Positions 45,470-54,646 of a DNA stretch of 64,000 nt are shown here, piece after piece (the first letter of the stretch is position 1; every line of letters starts with the position of its first letter). The DNA is from Candidatus Dormiibacterota bacterium (lineage in GTDB: Bacteria; Vulcanimicrobiota; Vulcanimicrobiia; Vulcanimicrobiales; Vulcanimicrobiaceae), in assembly GCA_035532835.1 (NCBI GenBank), contig DATKQG010000052.1, positions 1 to 64,000 of the forward strand, read 5' to 3'. The notes below the pieces were generated by a model that worked only from the letters and a program-made list of their open reading frames with translations, did no database searches and was not told the origin of the DNA. The translations under genes were made by a program, and so were the position numbers.

Positions 45470-47500
45470 GTGTTGCTCCGTCCCGCCGTCGCGTGCGCCG
45501 TCTTACTGCTGCTTGCGCCGTCCGTTGCACGGGCCGCCGCCGGCCCTACGGTCGATTGGAATCTCTCGCCGGCGCAGATCTCCGCGAGTTGCGACGCGCA
45601 ACTCGCCACCGCCGCCGCGAAGGTGGATGCGGTGACGCAATTTCGCGGAAAGCGCACCTTCGCCAACACGGTGCTGCCGTTAGAGAATGCGTCGTCGGAT
45701 GCGAACGACGCGCTGGTCGCGCAGCAATTCTTATTCGAAGTCTCACCGGAGAAAGCGGTCCGAGACGCATCGCTCGCGTGCGCGACAAAGGCCAGCGACG
45801 TCTTCGCCCAACTCACCGCGGAACCGGCCCTCTATCAGGCCGTCGCTCTCGCCCAACGCAGCGGCACCGCCAAGACGCTCTACGACCGCAAGCTTACGGA
45901 ACTCTGGCTGGTAAGCCTGCGACGCTCCGGCGGGGCTCTCCCGGCAGCTAATCGCAGTGAATTCGTGCGCTTGGAACAGCAACTCACCGATCTCCAGAAC
46001 CGCTTCGAAGAGCATCTGGCGCAGGACGATACGACGATCGACATCTCACGCGCGCAAGCGGCCGGTTTACCGAGCGACGTCCTGGCGGGATACAAGCACG
46101 ATGCGGGTGGGTACGTAGTCCCCGTCAACGAGAGCACGGTATCGTTCTTACAACTCGCGCCCGACGAATCGGCGCGCAAAGCTTACTATCTCGCGTACGA
46201 AAGTCGCGAAGCCAAAACCAACACCGCATTGCTGCAACAGGCGATCGCCGTTCGGGACCGCCTCGCCCATCTGTTGGGCTACGAAACGTGGGCCGACTAC
46301 CAGCTCTCCGACAAGATGGCGCAATCGCCCGCTCGCGTGACGAAATTTCTGCAAAATCTCGATACCGCAATTCTTCCCAAGGCTCGCGAGGAGCTTGGCG
46401 TGCTGCGCGATCTCAAAGCCGAGCAGACGCACGAACCGGAGGCGGTATTGGAACCATGGGACGTTTCGCGCGAGCAGTACTTACTCGAAAAGCAGCGTTA
46501 CGCCGTCGATACGCAACTCGTGCGGCAGTACTTCCCCGTCCAGCATACGATCGACGCGGTCTTGAACGTCTATCACGTCCTTTTGGGCGTGACGTTTTCG
46601 CGCATCGAACCGGTGCAAGCGTGGGCGCCCGGCGTTTTGGCGTATCGCGTGAACGACACGCGCAGCGGAGCCCTGATCGGATACACCTACTTCGATCTCT
46701 TTCCCCGTCCCGGCAAATTTTCGCATTTTGCGAATTTCCCACTCTTGCCCGCCCGTAAAATCGACGGCACGATGCGCCCGCCGGTGGCCGCGATCGTCGG
46801 CAATTGGCCGCAGCCCGCGCCGGGCCGCCCGGCGTTACTGAGCCACGGCGACGTGGTCACGTTTTTCCACGAGTTCGGGCACGATATGGCGGCGCTGCTG
46901 GCGACGGCTCCGTACGAAACGCTCAGCGCGGGCTTCCGGCAAGATTTTGTCGAGGCGCCTTCGCAGATGCTCGAGAACTTCGTCTGGCAGCCGTCGATTC
47001 TGCGGGAGATCAGCTCGAATTGGAAGACCGGCGCGCCGCTTCCGGACGAACTGATCCAGAAAATGGTCCGCGCTCGCTACGTCGACTACGCGTTCGATAC
47101 GACCCGGCAAATACTCTACGCAATGGTTGACATGGCGTACCACTCCAACGGTCCGCACGTCGATACGACGGCGGTCTGGAAGGCGCTTTCGCAACGTCTC
47201 ACGCCGATGCCGATGTATCCGGGGACCCATCCACAAGCCTCGTTCGGACATTTGATGGGGGGATACGACGCCGGCTACTATGGCTATTTGTGGTCGAAAG
47301 TCTACGCCGCCGACCTCTTTACGGCATTCCAGACCGGCGGATTGGAGAACCCTGTGGTCGGAATGCGTTATCGCGACGACATTTTGGCACCCGCTCGCAC
47401 GCTCGAACCCGACGTCGAAGTGCGAGATTTCCTGGGGCGCCCGATGAATCCCGATGCGTTCTACGCCGAGTTTGGGCTTGTGGGAACCGCAGGCCGGTAA
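45470..47500 (+). CDS. Secreted M3 family zinc metallopeptidase (oligopeptidase)
   Basis: 676 residues from a GTG preceded by AGGGAGG. A signal peptide (residues 5-22, ARAAAG) indicates export, whereas most M3 oligopeptidases are cytoplasmic. The zinc site HEFGHDM is intact, with the downstream Glu in DFVEAPSQMLENF. C-terminal motifs SFGHLMGGYDAGYYGYLWSKVYAADLF are typical of thimet oligopeptidase/Dcp-like enzymes. It probably degrades peptides in the periplasm, which would supply amino acids such as the Tyr and Phe handled by the genes downstream. Confidence 0.92.
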   Translation: MLLRPAVACAVLLLLAPSVARAAAGPTVDWNLSPAQISASCDAQLATAAAKVDAVTQFRGKRTFANTVLPLENASSDANDALVAQQFLFEVSPEKAVRDASLACATKASDVFAQLTAEPALYQAVALAQRSGTAKTLYDRKLTELWLVSLRRSGGALPAANRSEFVRLEQQLTDLQNRFEEHLAQDDTTIDISRAQAAGLPSDVLAGYKHDAGGYVVPVNESTVSFLQLAPDESARKAYYLAYESREAKTNTALLQQAIAVRDRLAHLLGYETWADYQLSDKMAQSPARVTKFLQNLDTAILPKAREELGVLRDLKAEQTHEPEAVLEPWDVSREQYLLEKQRYAVDTQLVRQYFPVQHTIDAVLNVYHVLLGVTFSRIEPVQAWAPGVLAYRVNDTRSGALIGYTYFDLFPRPGKFSHFANFPLLPARKIDGTMRPPVAAIVGNWPQPAPGRPALLSHGDVVTFFHEFGHDMAALLATAPYETLSAGFRQDFVEAPSQMLENFVWQPSILREISSNWKTGAPLPDELIQKMVRARYVDYAFDTTRQILYAMVDMAYHSNGPHVDTTAVWKALSQRLTPMPMYPGTHPQASFGHLMGGYDAGYYGYLWSKVYAADLFTAFQTGGLENPVVGMRYRDDILAPARTLEPDVEVRDFLGRPMNPDAFYAEFGLVGTAGR

Positions 47501-47518
47501 GCGAACTCCTCGCATGCT

Positions 47519-47728
47519 ATGGAATCCGTAACGATCAAGGTCCGCGAGAGCGGACCGTACCTCATCAAAGGCCCCGTCGTGCTCACCGATGCCGACGGTA
47601 CGCCGTACGTCACCCCGGGCGAGAACATCGCGCTCTGCCGGTGCGGCGGGTCGCAAACCAAACCGTTCTGCGACGGCTCGCACCGGACGAACGGATTCGT
47701 CGCCACCGAACGCGCCGCGCAACCCTAA
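47519..47728 (+). CDS. CDGSH-type iron-sulfur protein
   Basis: 69 residues with one complete CDGSH motif: CRCGGSQTKPFCDGSH, giving three Cys and one His for a [2Fe-2S] cluster. Such small proteins are thought to move electrons or clusters. It lies 16 bases before hmgA and probably shares its message; Rieske or FeS helper proteins sometimes accompany iron dioxygenases, but a specific link is not shown. Confidence 0.88.
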   Translation: MESVTIKVRESGPYLIKGPVVLTDADGTPYVTPGENIALCRCGGSQTKPFCDGSHRTNGFVATERAAQP

Positions 47729-47744
47729 AGGAGAGAGACGGGCC

Positions 47745-48914
47745 ATGCCTTCGTACGTCCGCGCCGGTTCCTTGCCGCACAAACGCCACATTCAGTTCCG
47801 TCGCCCCGACGGCGGACTCTACGCCGAGGAGCTTTTTTCGACCAAGGGCTTCGAGAGCATCTACTCGCTGCTCTACCATCTTCGCCCGCCGACCGCGACG
47901 CTCGACGTGCGCCCGTGGGAGCGGCCGACGCTCGTCTTCGCTCCTAACGATCCGCTCAAGAATCGTCACTTCAAAACGCACCACTTACAACTCGACGGCG
48001 GCGATGCGATCGCGACGCGCACGCCGGTGCTCGGCAATGCGGACATAACGATTTCGATGGCCCAAGCCGACGTTCCGATGGAATATTTCTACCGAAACAC
48101 CGGCGGCGACGAACTCCTGTTCATCCATCGCGGTTCCGGAGTGCTGGAGACGCAGTTCGGCGATCTCGCTTACCGGGCGAACGACTACGTCATCGTTCCA
48201 ACCGGCACGGTCTATCGCGTGCTGCCCTCGTCACCGACGCGCATGCTCGTCCACGAGACGGCCGGCATGGTGAAAATTCCACGCAAGTATCGCAACGAGT
48301 TCGGGCAGTTGGAAGAACACGCGCCGTACTACGAGCGCGATTTTCGGGTGCCGGTACTAAGGGCGCCGCTGGCCGAGCAGGGCGAGTACGAGATTCGCGT
48401 CACCAACGCCGGGCGGCACGCCACGTACGTGGTGCAGAATCACCCATGCGACGTGATCGGCTGGGACGGTTACTGTTACCCGTACGCCTTCAATCTCGAA
48501 GAATTTATGCCGATCACGGGCAAATTGCACCAGCCGCCGCCGGCTCACGCGACCTTCGAAGCGCCCGGCGTCGCATTCTGCGCGTTCGTACCGCGGATGT
48601 TCGATTACCATCCGCTCGCGATTCCGGTGCCGTACAACCACTCCAGCGTCGATTGCGATGAAGTGTTGTATTACGTCAGCGGAAATTTCATGAGCCGTCG
48701 CGGCGTCGAAGAGGGGTCGATCACGCTGCACGCGGCCGGAGCGCCGCACGGTCCGCAGCCCGGCGCGGTGGAGAGTTCGCTCGGAAAAACGTCAACGGAC
48801 GAGATCGCCGTCATGATCGATACGTTCGCGCCGCTCAACCTCGCCTATGCGGCGAGCGAGATCGAAGACCCGCAGTACTTTCGTTCCTGGATCGAAACAC
48901 CTAGCCCCGCCTAG
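47745..48914 (+). CDS. hmgA: Homogentisate 1,2-dioxygenase
   Basis: 389 residues of the bicupin type, starting at an ATG preceded by AAAGGAG. Signature segments: NTGGDELLFIHRGSGVLETQFG, DYVIVPTGTVYRV, and the iron site in PYNHSSVDCDEVLYYVSGNFMSRRGVEEGSITLHAAGAPHGPQPGA. It opens the ring of homogentisate to maleylacetoacetate in tyrosine and phenylalanine breakdown. It ends in a four-base overlap with the convergent fahA. Confidence 0.95.
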   Translation: MPSYVRAGSLPHKRHIQFRRPDGGLYAEELFSTKGFESIYSLLYHLRPPTATLDVRPWERPTLVFAPNDPLKNRHFKTHHLQLDGGDAIATRTPVLGNADITISMAQADVPMEYFYRNTGGDELLFIHRGSGVLETQFGDLAYRANDYVIVPTGTVYRVLPSSPTRMLVHETAGMVKIPRKYRNEFGQLEEHAPYYERDFRVPVLRAPLAEQGEYEIRVTNAGRHATYVVQNHPCDVIGWDGYCYPYAFNLEEFMPITGKLHQPPPAHATFEAPGVAFCAFVPRMFDYHPLAIPVPYNHSSVDCDEVLYYVSGNFMSRRGVEEGSITLHAAGAPHGPQPGAVESSLGKTSTDEIAVMIDTFAPLNLAYAASEIEDPQYFRSWIETPSPA

Positions 48915-50170
48915 CGCGCCGGCAGAATCGTCCCGCGTGCCGCTCCGAAGCCGATGCGGGAGGCGCCGCCGCGCTCGCACCAGCCGCGTAGCGTGACCTC
49001 GTCGCCATCTTCCAGAAAGGCGCGCCGCTCGCCGCTTGCGAGTTCGATCGGGCGTTCCCCGTTCCACGTTAGTTCGATAAGGCTGCCTAGGCTATCGGGA
49101 GTGGGGCCGCTGATCGTGCCGGACGCATAGAGATCGCCGGGGCGAATCGCCGTCCCGTTGCTCGTTGCATGCGCGAGCTGCTGCGCTATATTCCAGTACA
49201 TCGCCGCGAAGGTCGTGCGCGAAATCGTCTGCGGGGCGATGCCGCGCTCGCGCATCGTCCGCGACTGCACGTCGACCGCCAGCGCGATGTCGTACGCCCA
49301 CTCCTCGCGTGTCTGCAAATACTCTAGCGGCTGCGGCACTTGAAGCGGCCCCGCCGTGCGAAACGGCTCCAGCGCGTCGAGCGTCACGATCCACGGAGAG
49401 ATCGTCGTAGCGAACGATTTTCCAAGGAAGGGCCCAAGCGGCTGGTACTCCCACGCTTGGATATCGCGCGCGCTCCAATCGTTAACGAGCACGACTCCGA
49501 AGATGTGTTCGCGTGCATCGGCGATGGCGATGGGCTCGCCCATTGCGTTACCGGGGCCCGTGATAAAGCCGACCTCCAGTTCGATGTCCAAGCGCGTGCT
49601 CGGCCCGAACGCCGGGAGCGCCGCTTGGGGCGGTTTGCGTTGGCCGCTCGGCCGCACGATCGGGGTACCGTCGATGACGATGGTGCTCGCACGTCCGTGG
49701 TATCCGATCGGCAGATGGCGCCAATTCGGCATCAACGCGTCCCCGTCGGGACGAAACATGCGGCCCAGGTTCGTGGCGTGCTCGATCGACGAATAGAAAT
49801 CGACGTAATCGCCGATCTCGACCGGCAGTACCATTTCGATATCGCGTTGTCGGGCGAAGAATCGATCGGCGTTCGCGGTGCGCAGACGCGCGTCGCCGTC
49901 GCGTTGCAGCAGCGCGATCAGGCGCTCGCGTACGGAGGTCCAGCACTCCCGGCCCGCCGCAAGAAACGGGTTGAGGCTTCCGGCCTCCAACAGTTCGCGT
50001 TCGCAGATGTCGTCGATGAGGCCCGCCTCCGCCACCGCAGCCAAATCGAGGACTTCCTCACCGATAGCAACCCCGAGATGGATGGCCCCACCGTGTGTGC
50101 GGAATGCGCCGTACGGCAGGTTCTCGAGCGGAAAATCGCTCCGCTCGCCGATGTCACGCCACGATTGCAT
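48911..50170 (-). CDS. fahA: Fumarylacetoacetase
   Basis: 419 residues. N-terminal SH3-like domain (DFPLENLPYGAFRTHGG) and the FAH domain with metal and catalytic residues in DYVDFYSSIEHATNLGRMFRP, YHGRASTIV, LDIELEVGFITGPGN, NDWSARDIQAWEYQPLGPFLGKSF and GDLYASGTISGP. It splits fumarylacetoacetate into fumarate and acetoacetate. The unknown gene at 50173 lies two bases upstream on the same strand. Confidence 0.96.
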   Translation of the reverse strand: MQSWRDIGERSDFPLENLPYGAFRTHGGAIHLGVAIGEEVLDLAAVAEAGLIDDICERELLEAGSLNPFLAAGRECWTSVRERLIALLQRDGDARLRTANADRFFARQRDIEMVLPVEIGDYVDFYSSIEHATNLGRMFRPDGDALMPNWRHLPIGYHGRASTIVIDGTPIVRPSGQRKPPQAALPAFGPSTRLDIELEVGFITGPGNAMGEPIAIADAREHIFGVVLVNDWSARDIQAWEYQPLGPFLGKSFATTISPWIVTLDALEPFRTAGPLQVPQPLEYLQTREEWAYDIALAVDVQSRTMRERGIAPQTISRTTFAAMYWNIAQQLAHATSNGTAIRPGDLYASGTISGPTPDSLGSLIELTWNGERPIELASGERRAFLEDGDEVTLRGWCERGGASRIGFGAARGTILPAR

Positions 50171-50172
50171 CC

Positions 50173-51129
50173 TTATGCATTGCTCCGAAGCAGTTTCAAT
50201 GCGATCAGGTCGTCGATCGGTTCGCTAAAACTGCAACTCCCATAGCCGACGAACCGCGTGCGCGCACGCGCGATCGCCTCGACATCCACGCGCAGATCGC
50301 GCCACGTGAAGCCGTCTTCATCGAATCCGAACGCTTCAGGGGCTTCTTCCGCCAGTACTTGCTCGAGCATGGAGCGGTCGAGATCCGGGGCAAACGCCGC
50401 GGCTGCGAGCAGGTTCAGAAAGCCGTGCATGACGGCCCCGTCCTCCACGCGCAGATGGCGTATCGGGTGATGGAGTCCCGCGGTCGCCTTATAGGGGACC
50501 TCCTCGCTCGTCGCCGTTGCCACGAAGGCCGCCACGTCGGCGATGCTCGGGATACTCTGCGGCTCGGCACCGCCGCAGCGGAGCTTCGCTCCCAGCCGCG
50601 CGCGTGCTAACGCGCCCATCGCCGCCGGCAACGCCTCGTGCCACCGCGCGTCGTAAGGAAGCTCGACGTAGATCGGCACGTCGCGCAGGCCGGCTTGGCC
50701 GGCCATCGCCGCAAACTGGCCGATCGAAGCATCGTAGCTATCGCGCTTCGTCGTGAGCGCCGGAAGCCTGGTCTCGAGCACCTCGATCGCGAGTTGCGGG
50801 ACGGTCGACCGAATGAGGGCCACCGCTGCCAAGCGCTCCTGCGCCGTGCCGAACCAGCGCCGTGGATCGCTCGCCGAATCGACGATCGCGCTGACGGCGA
50901 TCGGCTCCGCCGGATCCTTACGGCGCAGCACGGTAACCAATTCGTCGAGGCGAGAGGCGGGCGCGATAAATCGCCCGAGCATCCAGGCGTGGGGCCCTTC
51001 GCGAGCTATCAGATACTCGTCCACGGCCGGTTCCATGGCCAGCATTGCGGGCGGAAATACCCCGGCGTAATCGATCAACGCCCGGAAGGCTGCCTGCAAG
51101 GACGTGCTAGCTCTGGTTGAGGTGCTCAT
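50173..51129 (-). CDS. Unknown protein linked to tyrosine degradation
   Basis: 318 residues, soluble, no signal peptide. I do not recognise the family. It begins LQAAFRALIDYAGVFPPAMLAM, alternates strands and helices (VPQLAIEVLETRLP, DVPIYVELPYD, AKLRCGG, EEVPYKATAGLHHPIRH) and ends with FVGYGSCSFSEPIDDL, a pattern compatible with a TIM barrel with conserved Lys, His and Glu at strand ends. It is upstream of fahA by two bases and divergent from hppD, so it belongs to the tyrosine set. The set lacks a maleylacetoacetate isomerase; whether this protein fills that step is a guess. Confidence 0.8.
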   Translation of the reverse strand: MSTSTRASTSLQAAFRALIDYAGVFPPAMLAMEPAVDEYLIAREGPHAWMLGRFIAPASRLDELVTVLRRKDPAEPIAVSAIVDSASDPRRWFGTAQERLAAVALIRSTVPQLAIEVLETRLPALTTKRDSYDASIGQFAAMAGQAGLRDVPIYVELPYDARWHEALPAAMGALARARLGAKLRCGGAEPQSIPSIADVAAFVATATSEEVPYKATAGLHHPIRHLRVEDGAVMHGFLNLLAAAAFAPDLDRSMLEQVLAEEAPEAFGFDEDGFTWRDLRVDVEAIARARTRFVGYGSCSFSEPIDDLIALKLLRSNA

Positions 51130-51179
51130 GTCGGCCCCATTCGACAGGGCAGCCCCCGACGCTTCGCCAAGCTCCGGTT

Positions 51180-52295
51180 ATGAGCACGATGACCGAAGCC
51201 CGCAGCAATCCCCTGGCAACGATCGATTGGGATTATATCGAATTCTACGTCGGCAACGCCAAACAAGCCGCCCATTACTACATGTCGGCCTTCGGGTTCG
51301 ATCGGGTAGCGTACGCCGGCCCGGAGACCGGCATCAAGGACCGCGTCAGCTACGTGCTGGTGCAGAACAAGCTGCGTTTCGTTCTCACGGCTAGCCTGCT
51401 CCCGGACGATGCGATCGCCCAGCACGTCGCAACCCATGGCGACGGCGTCAAGGATATCGCGATCGCGGTTGAGGACGTGCGCGCCGCTTGGGAAATGGCC
51501 GTTCGCGGAGGTGCGGTCTCACTGCTCGAGCCGACCGTCGTAGAAGACGAAAACGGTCGATTGATCAAAGCGACGATCGCCACGTACGGCGATACGGTTC
51601 ACACGTTCGTTCAGCGCGACGGCTATCGCGGGATTTTCGCGCCGGGGTACGTCGAAGATCGGCGCACGATTCCCGGCAGTCACAGGCCGGGGCTGCAATT
51701 CATCGACCATTGCGTGGGCAACGTCGGTTGGGGCGAGATGGATCGGTGGGGCGACTTCTACGCCGCCGTGTTCGGTTTCTCGCAATTGGTGTCGTTCGAC
51801 GACGGCGATATCTCGACCGAATATACCGCGCTCAAATCGAAGGTGATGACCGATCCGCGTCACCGCGTGAAGTTTCCGATCAACGAGCCCGCGCGCGGCA
51901 AGAAAAAATCGCAGATCGAGGAGTACCTCGATTTCTATCGAGGTTCCGGCGTGCAGCATATCGCCATCCGCACCGACGATATCGCGGCAACCATCGATGC
52001 GCTCGCCTACAACGGTATGGAGTTCCTCGATACACCCGATTCCTATTACGATATGTTAGAAGAACGGGTCGGCACGATCGACGAAGCCGTCGACACGTTA
52101 CGCAAGCGCCGTATCCTCGTCGATCGCGACGACCAAGGATACATGCTGCAGATTTTCACCAAACCGCTGCAAGATCGTCCGACGGTCTTCTTCGAAATCA
52201 TCCAGCGTAAGGGCAGCCTCTCATTCGGAAAGGGCAATTTCAAAGCGCTGTTCGTATCGATCGAAAAGGAGCAAGAAAAGCGCGGAACCCTATGA
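51180..52295 (+). CDS. hppD: 4-hydroxyphenylpyruvate dioxygenase
   Basis: 371 residues of the vicinal oxygen chelate fold in two halves. The three iron ligands are His in FIDHCVGNV, His in VQHIAIRTDDI and Glu in VFFEIIQRKG. The enzyme turns 4-hydroxyphenylpyruvate into homogentisate. The ATG at 51180 is chosen because the protein then starts just ahead of the first domain (IDWDYIEFYVGN); it diverges from the unknown gene, with 50 bases between. Its stop overlaps deoC as ATGA. Confidence 0.95.
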   Translation: MSTMTEARSNPLATIDWDYIEFYVGNAKQAAHYYMSAFGFDRVAYAGPETGIKDRVSYVLVQNKLRFVLTASLLPDDAIAQHVATHGDGVKDIAIAVEDVRAAWEMAVRGGAVSLLEPTVVEDENGRLIKATIATYGDTVHTFVQRDGYRGIFAPGYVEDRRTIPGSHRPGLQFIDHCVGNVGWGEMDRWGDFYAAVFGFSQLVSFDDGDISTEYTALKSKVMTDPRHRVKFPINEPARGKKKSQIEEYLDFYRGSGVQHIAIRTDDIAATIDALAYNGMEFLDTPDSYYDMLEERVGTIDEAVDTLRKRRILVDRDDQGYMLQIFTKPLQDRPTVFFEIIQRKGSLSFGKGNFKALFVSIEKEQEKRGTL

Positions 52296-53179
52296 TCGCA
52301 CCGCGCGTCGCCGTCGATGCGGTGGCGCTCGAGTCACGCGCCGCCGACTTCGCGAAGCGCTCGATCAAAGCCCAGGCCAAACGAGACGGTATCGAGCTCG
52401 CCATCTCATGCGTCGATTTAACGACGCTGGAAGGCAAGGATTCCGTAGGTCGCGTCCGCTCGTTGTGCGCCAAGGCCGTAGCCCCGCGGCCCGGTTGGCC
52501 CGGCATCCCGAGCGTTGCGGCGGTCTGCGTCTATCCGAATTTGGTTGAAGCGGCGAAGGCCGCGTTAGTTGGAAGTCGCGTCCGCGTGGCGTCGGTCGCG
52601 ACCGCGTTTCCGAGCGGGCTCTCATCGCCGGCCGTGCGTTTAGCCGATACGGAGGCGGCGCTTGCGGCGGGAGCGGACGAGATCGATATGGTGATCGATC
52701 GGGGCGCCTTTCTCGCCGGAGACCTGCGCCGCGTCTACGACGACATCGTGGCGGTTAAACGTCTCTGCGGCGACGTGCACCTCAAAGTGATTTTGGAGAC
52801 CGGAGAGCTCGGCAGCTACGATGCCATTCGCTCGGCCAGCGATCTCGCGCTCGAAGCCGGCGCCGACTTCATCAAAACCTCGACCGGAAAGATCGGCGTG
52901 AGCGCGACGATGCCGACGGCTCTGGCGATGTGTTACGCGATCCGCGACTTTGCCGAACGCACGGGCGAACGTCGCGGCCTGAAAATTGCGGGCGGCGTGC
53001 GAACCACGAAAGCCGCCCTGGCGTATCTCGTGCTGGTCAACGAGACGCTCGGTGCCGCGTGGCTCTCGCCCGATCGATTCCGCATCGGTGCTAGCGCTCT
53101 GCTCGACGATTTGCTCATGCAACTCGAAACGGCGCAGACCGGGCGCTATGCCGCGATCGATTATATTCCGAAAGATTAG
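52292..53179 (+). CDS. deoC: Deoxyribose-phosphate aldolase
   Basis: 295 residues of the class I aldolase TIM barrel. The Schiff-base Lys is in ADFIKTSTGK, and the second Lys in GLKIAGGVRT; DEIDMVIDRGAF and HLKVILETGEL are the other active-site strands. It splits deoxyribose 5-phosphate to glyceraldehyde 3-phosphate and acetaldehyde. It is longer than the E. coli enzyme by an N-terminal segment. The next gene is an aldehyde dehydrogenase that could oxidise the acetaldehyde. Confidence 0.93.
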   Translation: MIAPRVAVDAVALESRAADFAKRSIKAQAKRDGIELAISCVDLTTLEGKDSVGRVRSLCAKAVAPRPGWPGIPSVAAVCVYPNLVEAAKAALVGSRVRVASVATAFPSGLSSPAVRLADTEAALAAGADEIDMVIDRGAFLAGDLRRVYDDIVAVKRLCGDVHLKVILETGELGSYDAIRSASDLALEAGADFIKTSTGKIGVSATMPTALAMCYAIRDFAERTGERRGLKIAGGVRTTKAALAYLVLVNETLGAAWLSPDRFRIGASALLDDLLMQLETAQTGRYAAIDYIPKD

Positions 53180-53186
53180 AGAGCAG

Positions 53187-54623
53187 ATGGCGATATTCGA
53201 GTATGCCCCCGCGCCCGAGAGCGTCCGCCCGATCCTTCGGGAGCGGTACGGACTGTTCGTCGGCGGCCGGTGGGTTGCTCCGCAGTCCGGCCTGTACGAC
53301 GACACGATCGATCCCGCCAACGAGTCGCTCCTCGCCCGCGTCGCTCACGCCGATGCAAGGGACGTCGATCTGGCCGTGCGTGCGGCGCGCAAAGCCTACG
53401 ACAGATATTGGCGCAAGATGCGCCCGAACGAGCGCGCCAAATATCTCTACCGGATCGCGCGCGCGATCACCGAGCGCGGCCGCGAACTCGCGGTCCTCGA
53501 AACGATGGACGGCGGAAAGCCGATCAAAGAATCGCGTGATTTCGATATCCCCGCGGCGGCGGCGCACTTCTTTTACTACGCAGGCTGGGCGGATAAATTG
53601 CCGTGGGCGATGCGCGGCGGGAGCGAACCACAGGCGCTCGGCGTGTGCGGCCAGATCGTGCCGTGGAATTTTCCGCTGCTCATGGCGGCCTGGAAGATCG
53701 CGCCGGCGCTCGCGTGCGGGAATACCGTGGTGCTCAAGCCCGCCGAAACGACGCCGCTCACCGCGCTCGCGCTCGCGCAGATCGTGCTCGAGGCCGATCT
53801 TCCGCCAGGGGTAGTGAACGTCATCACGGGCGACGGAGCCACCGGCGCCGCGCTCGTCGATCACCCCGACATCGATAAACTCGCGTTCACCGGCTCGACC
53901 GAGGTCGGAAAACACATCGCAGCCGCCGTGGCCGGGACTTCGAAGCGTCTCACGCTGGAACTCGGCGGCAAGGCCGCGCACATCGTCTTCGCGGATGCGC
54001 CGATCGATCAAGCGATAGAAGGCGTCGTCAAAGGCATCTATTTCAATCAAGGCCACGTCTGCTGCGCGGGCTCACGGCTGTTGGTGGAGGAGTCGGTCCA
54101 CGACCTTGTGGTTCGGCGACTCACCGAGCGCATTGCGACCCTGCGGCTCGGCGATCCGCTCGACAAGAACACCGACATCGGTGCGATCAACTCGCGCGTT
54201 CAACTCGAACGGATTCAAGCGCTCGTGCGCAGCGGCGTCGAGCAAGGCGCTACGCTGGTGCAAGCATCGTGCGAAATCCCGGAGCGCGGCTTCTTCTTCC
54301 CGCCCTCGTTTTTTACGGGGGTCTCCCCGGCACACCGCATCGCGCGCGAAGAGATTTTTGGGCCGGTTCTGAGCATTATGACCTTCAGGACCCCGGACGA
54401 AGCGGTCGAAAAAGCAAATAACACGGAGTACGGGCTCTCGGCCGGCGTATGGACCGAGAAAGGCAGCAAGAGTATGTGGGTGGCAAATCGCTTGCGAGCG
54501 GGCGTGGTCTGGTGTAACACGTATAACGCCTTCGATCCAAGCTCGCCGTTTGGGGGCTATCGCGAATCGGGATTCGGCCGCGAGGGGGGCGTGCACGGCC
54601 TTTACGAGTATCTTGCGCACTAA
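53187..54623 (+). CDS. NAD(P)-dependent aldehyde dehydrogenase
   Basis: 478 residues. Motifs: PWNFPLLMAAWKIAPALACGNTVVLKPAE (coenzyme site), the catalytic Glu in LELGGKAA, the catalytic Cys in NQGHVCCAGSR and the EEIFGPVLS segment. Start at 53187; the longer frame is deoC sequence out of frame. The pairing with deoC, seven bases upstream, points to acetaldehyde or a similar short aldehyde as substrate, but specificity cannot be read from motifs. Confidence 0.93.
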   Translation: MAIFEYAPAPESVRPILRERYGLFVGGRWVAPQSGLYDDTIDPANESLLARVAHADARDVDLAVRAARKAYDRYWRKMRPNERAKYLYRIARAITERGRELAVLETMDGGKPIKESRDFDIPAAAAHFFYYAGWADKLPWAMRGGSEPQALGVCGQIVPWNFPLLMAAWKIAPALACGNTVVLKPAETTPLTALALAQIVLEADLPPGVVNVITGDGATGAALVDHPDIDKLAFTGSTEVGKHIAAAVAGTSKRLTLELGGKAAHIVFADAPIDQAIEGVVKGIYFNQGHVCCAGSRLLVEESVHDLVVRRLTERIATLRLGDPLDKNTDIGAINSRVQLERIQALVRSGVEQGATLVQASCEIPERGFFFPPSFFTGVSPAHRIAREEIFGPVLSIMTFRTPDEAVEKANNTEYGLSAGVWTEKGSKSMWVANRLRAGVVWCNTYNAFDPSSPFGGYRESGFGREGGVHGLYEYLAH

Positions 54624-54646
54624 CGCGGAGCCGGCGTAGAACGACG

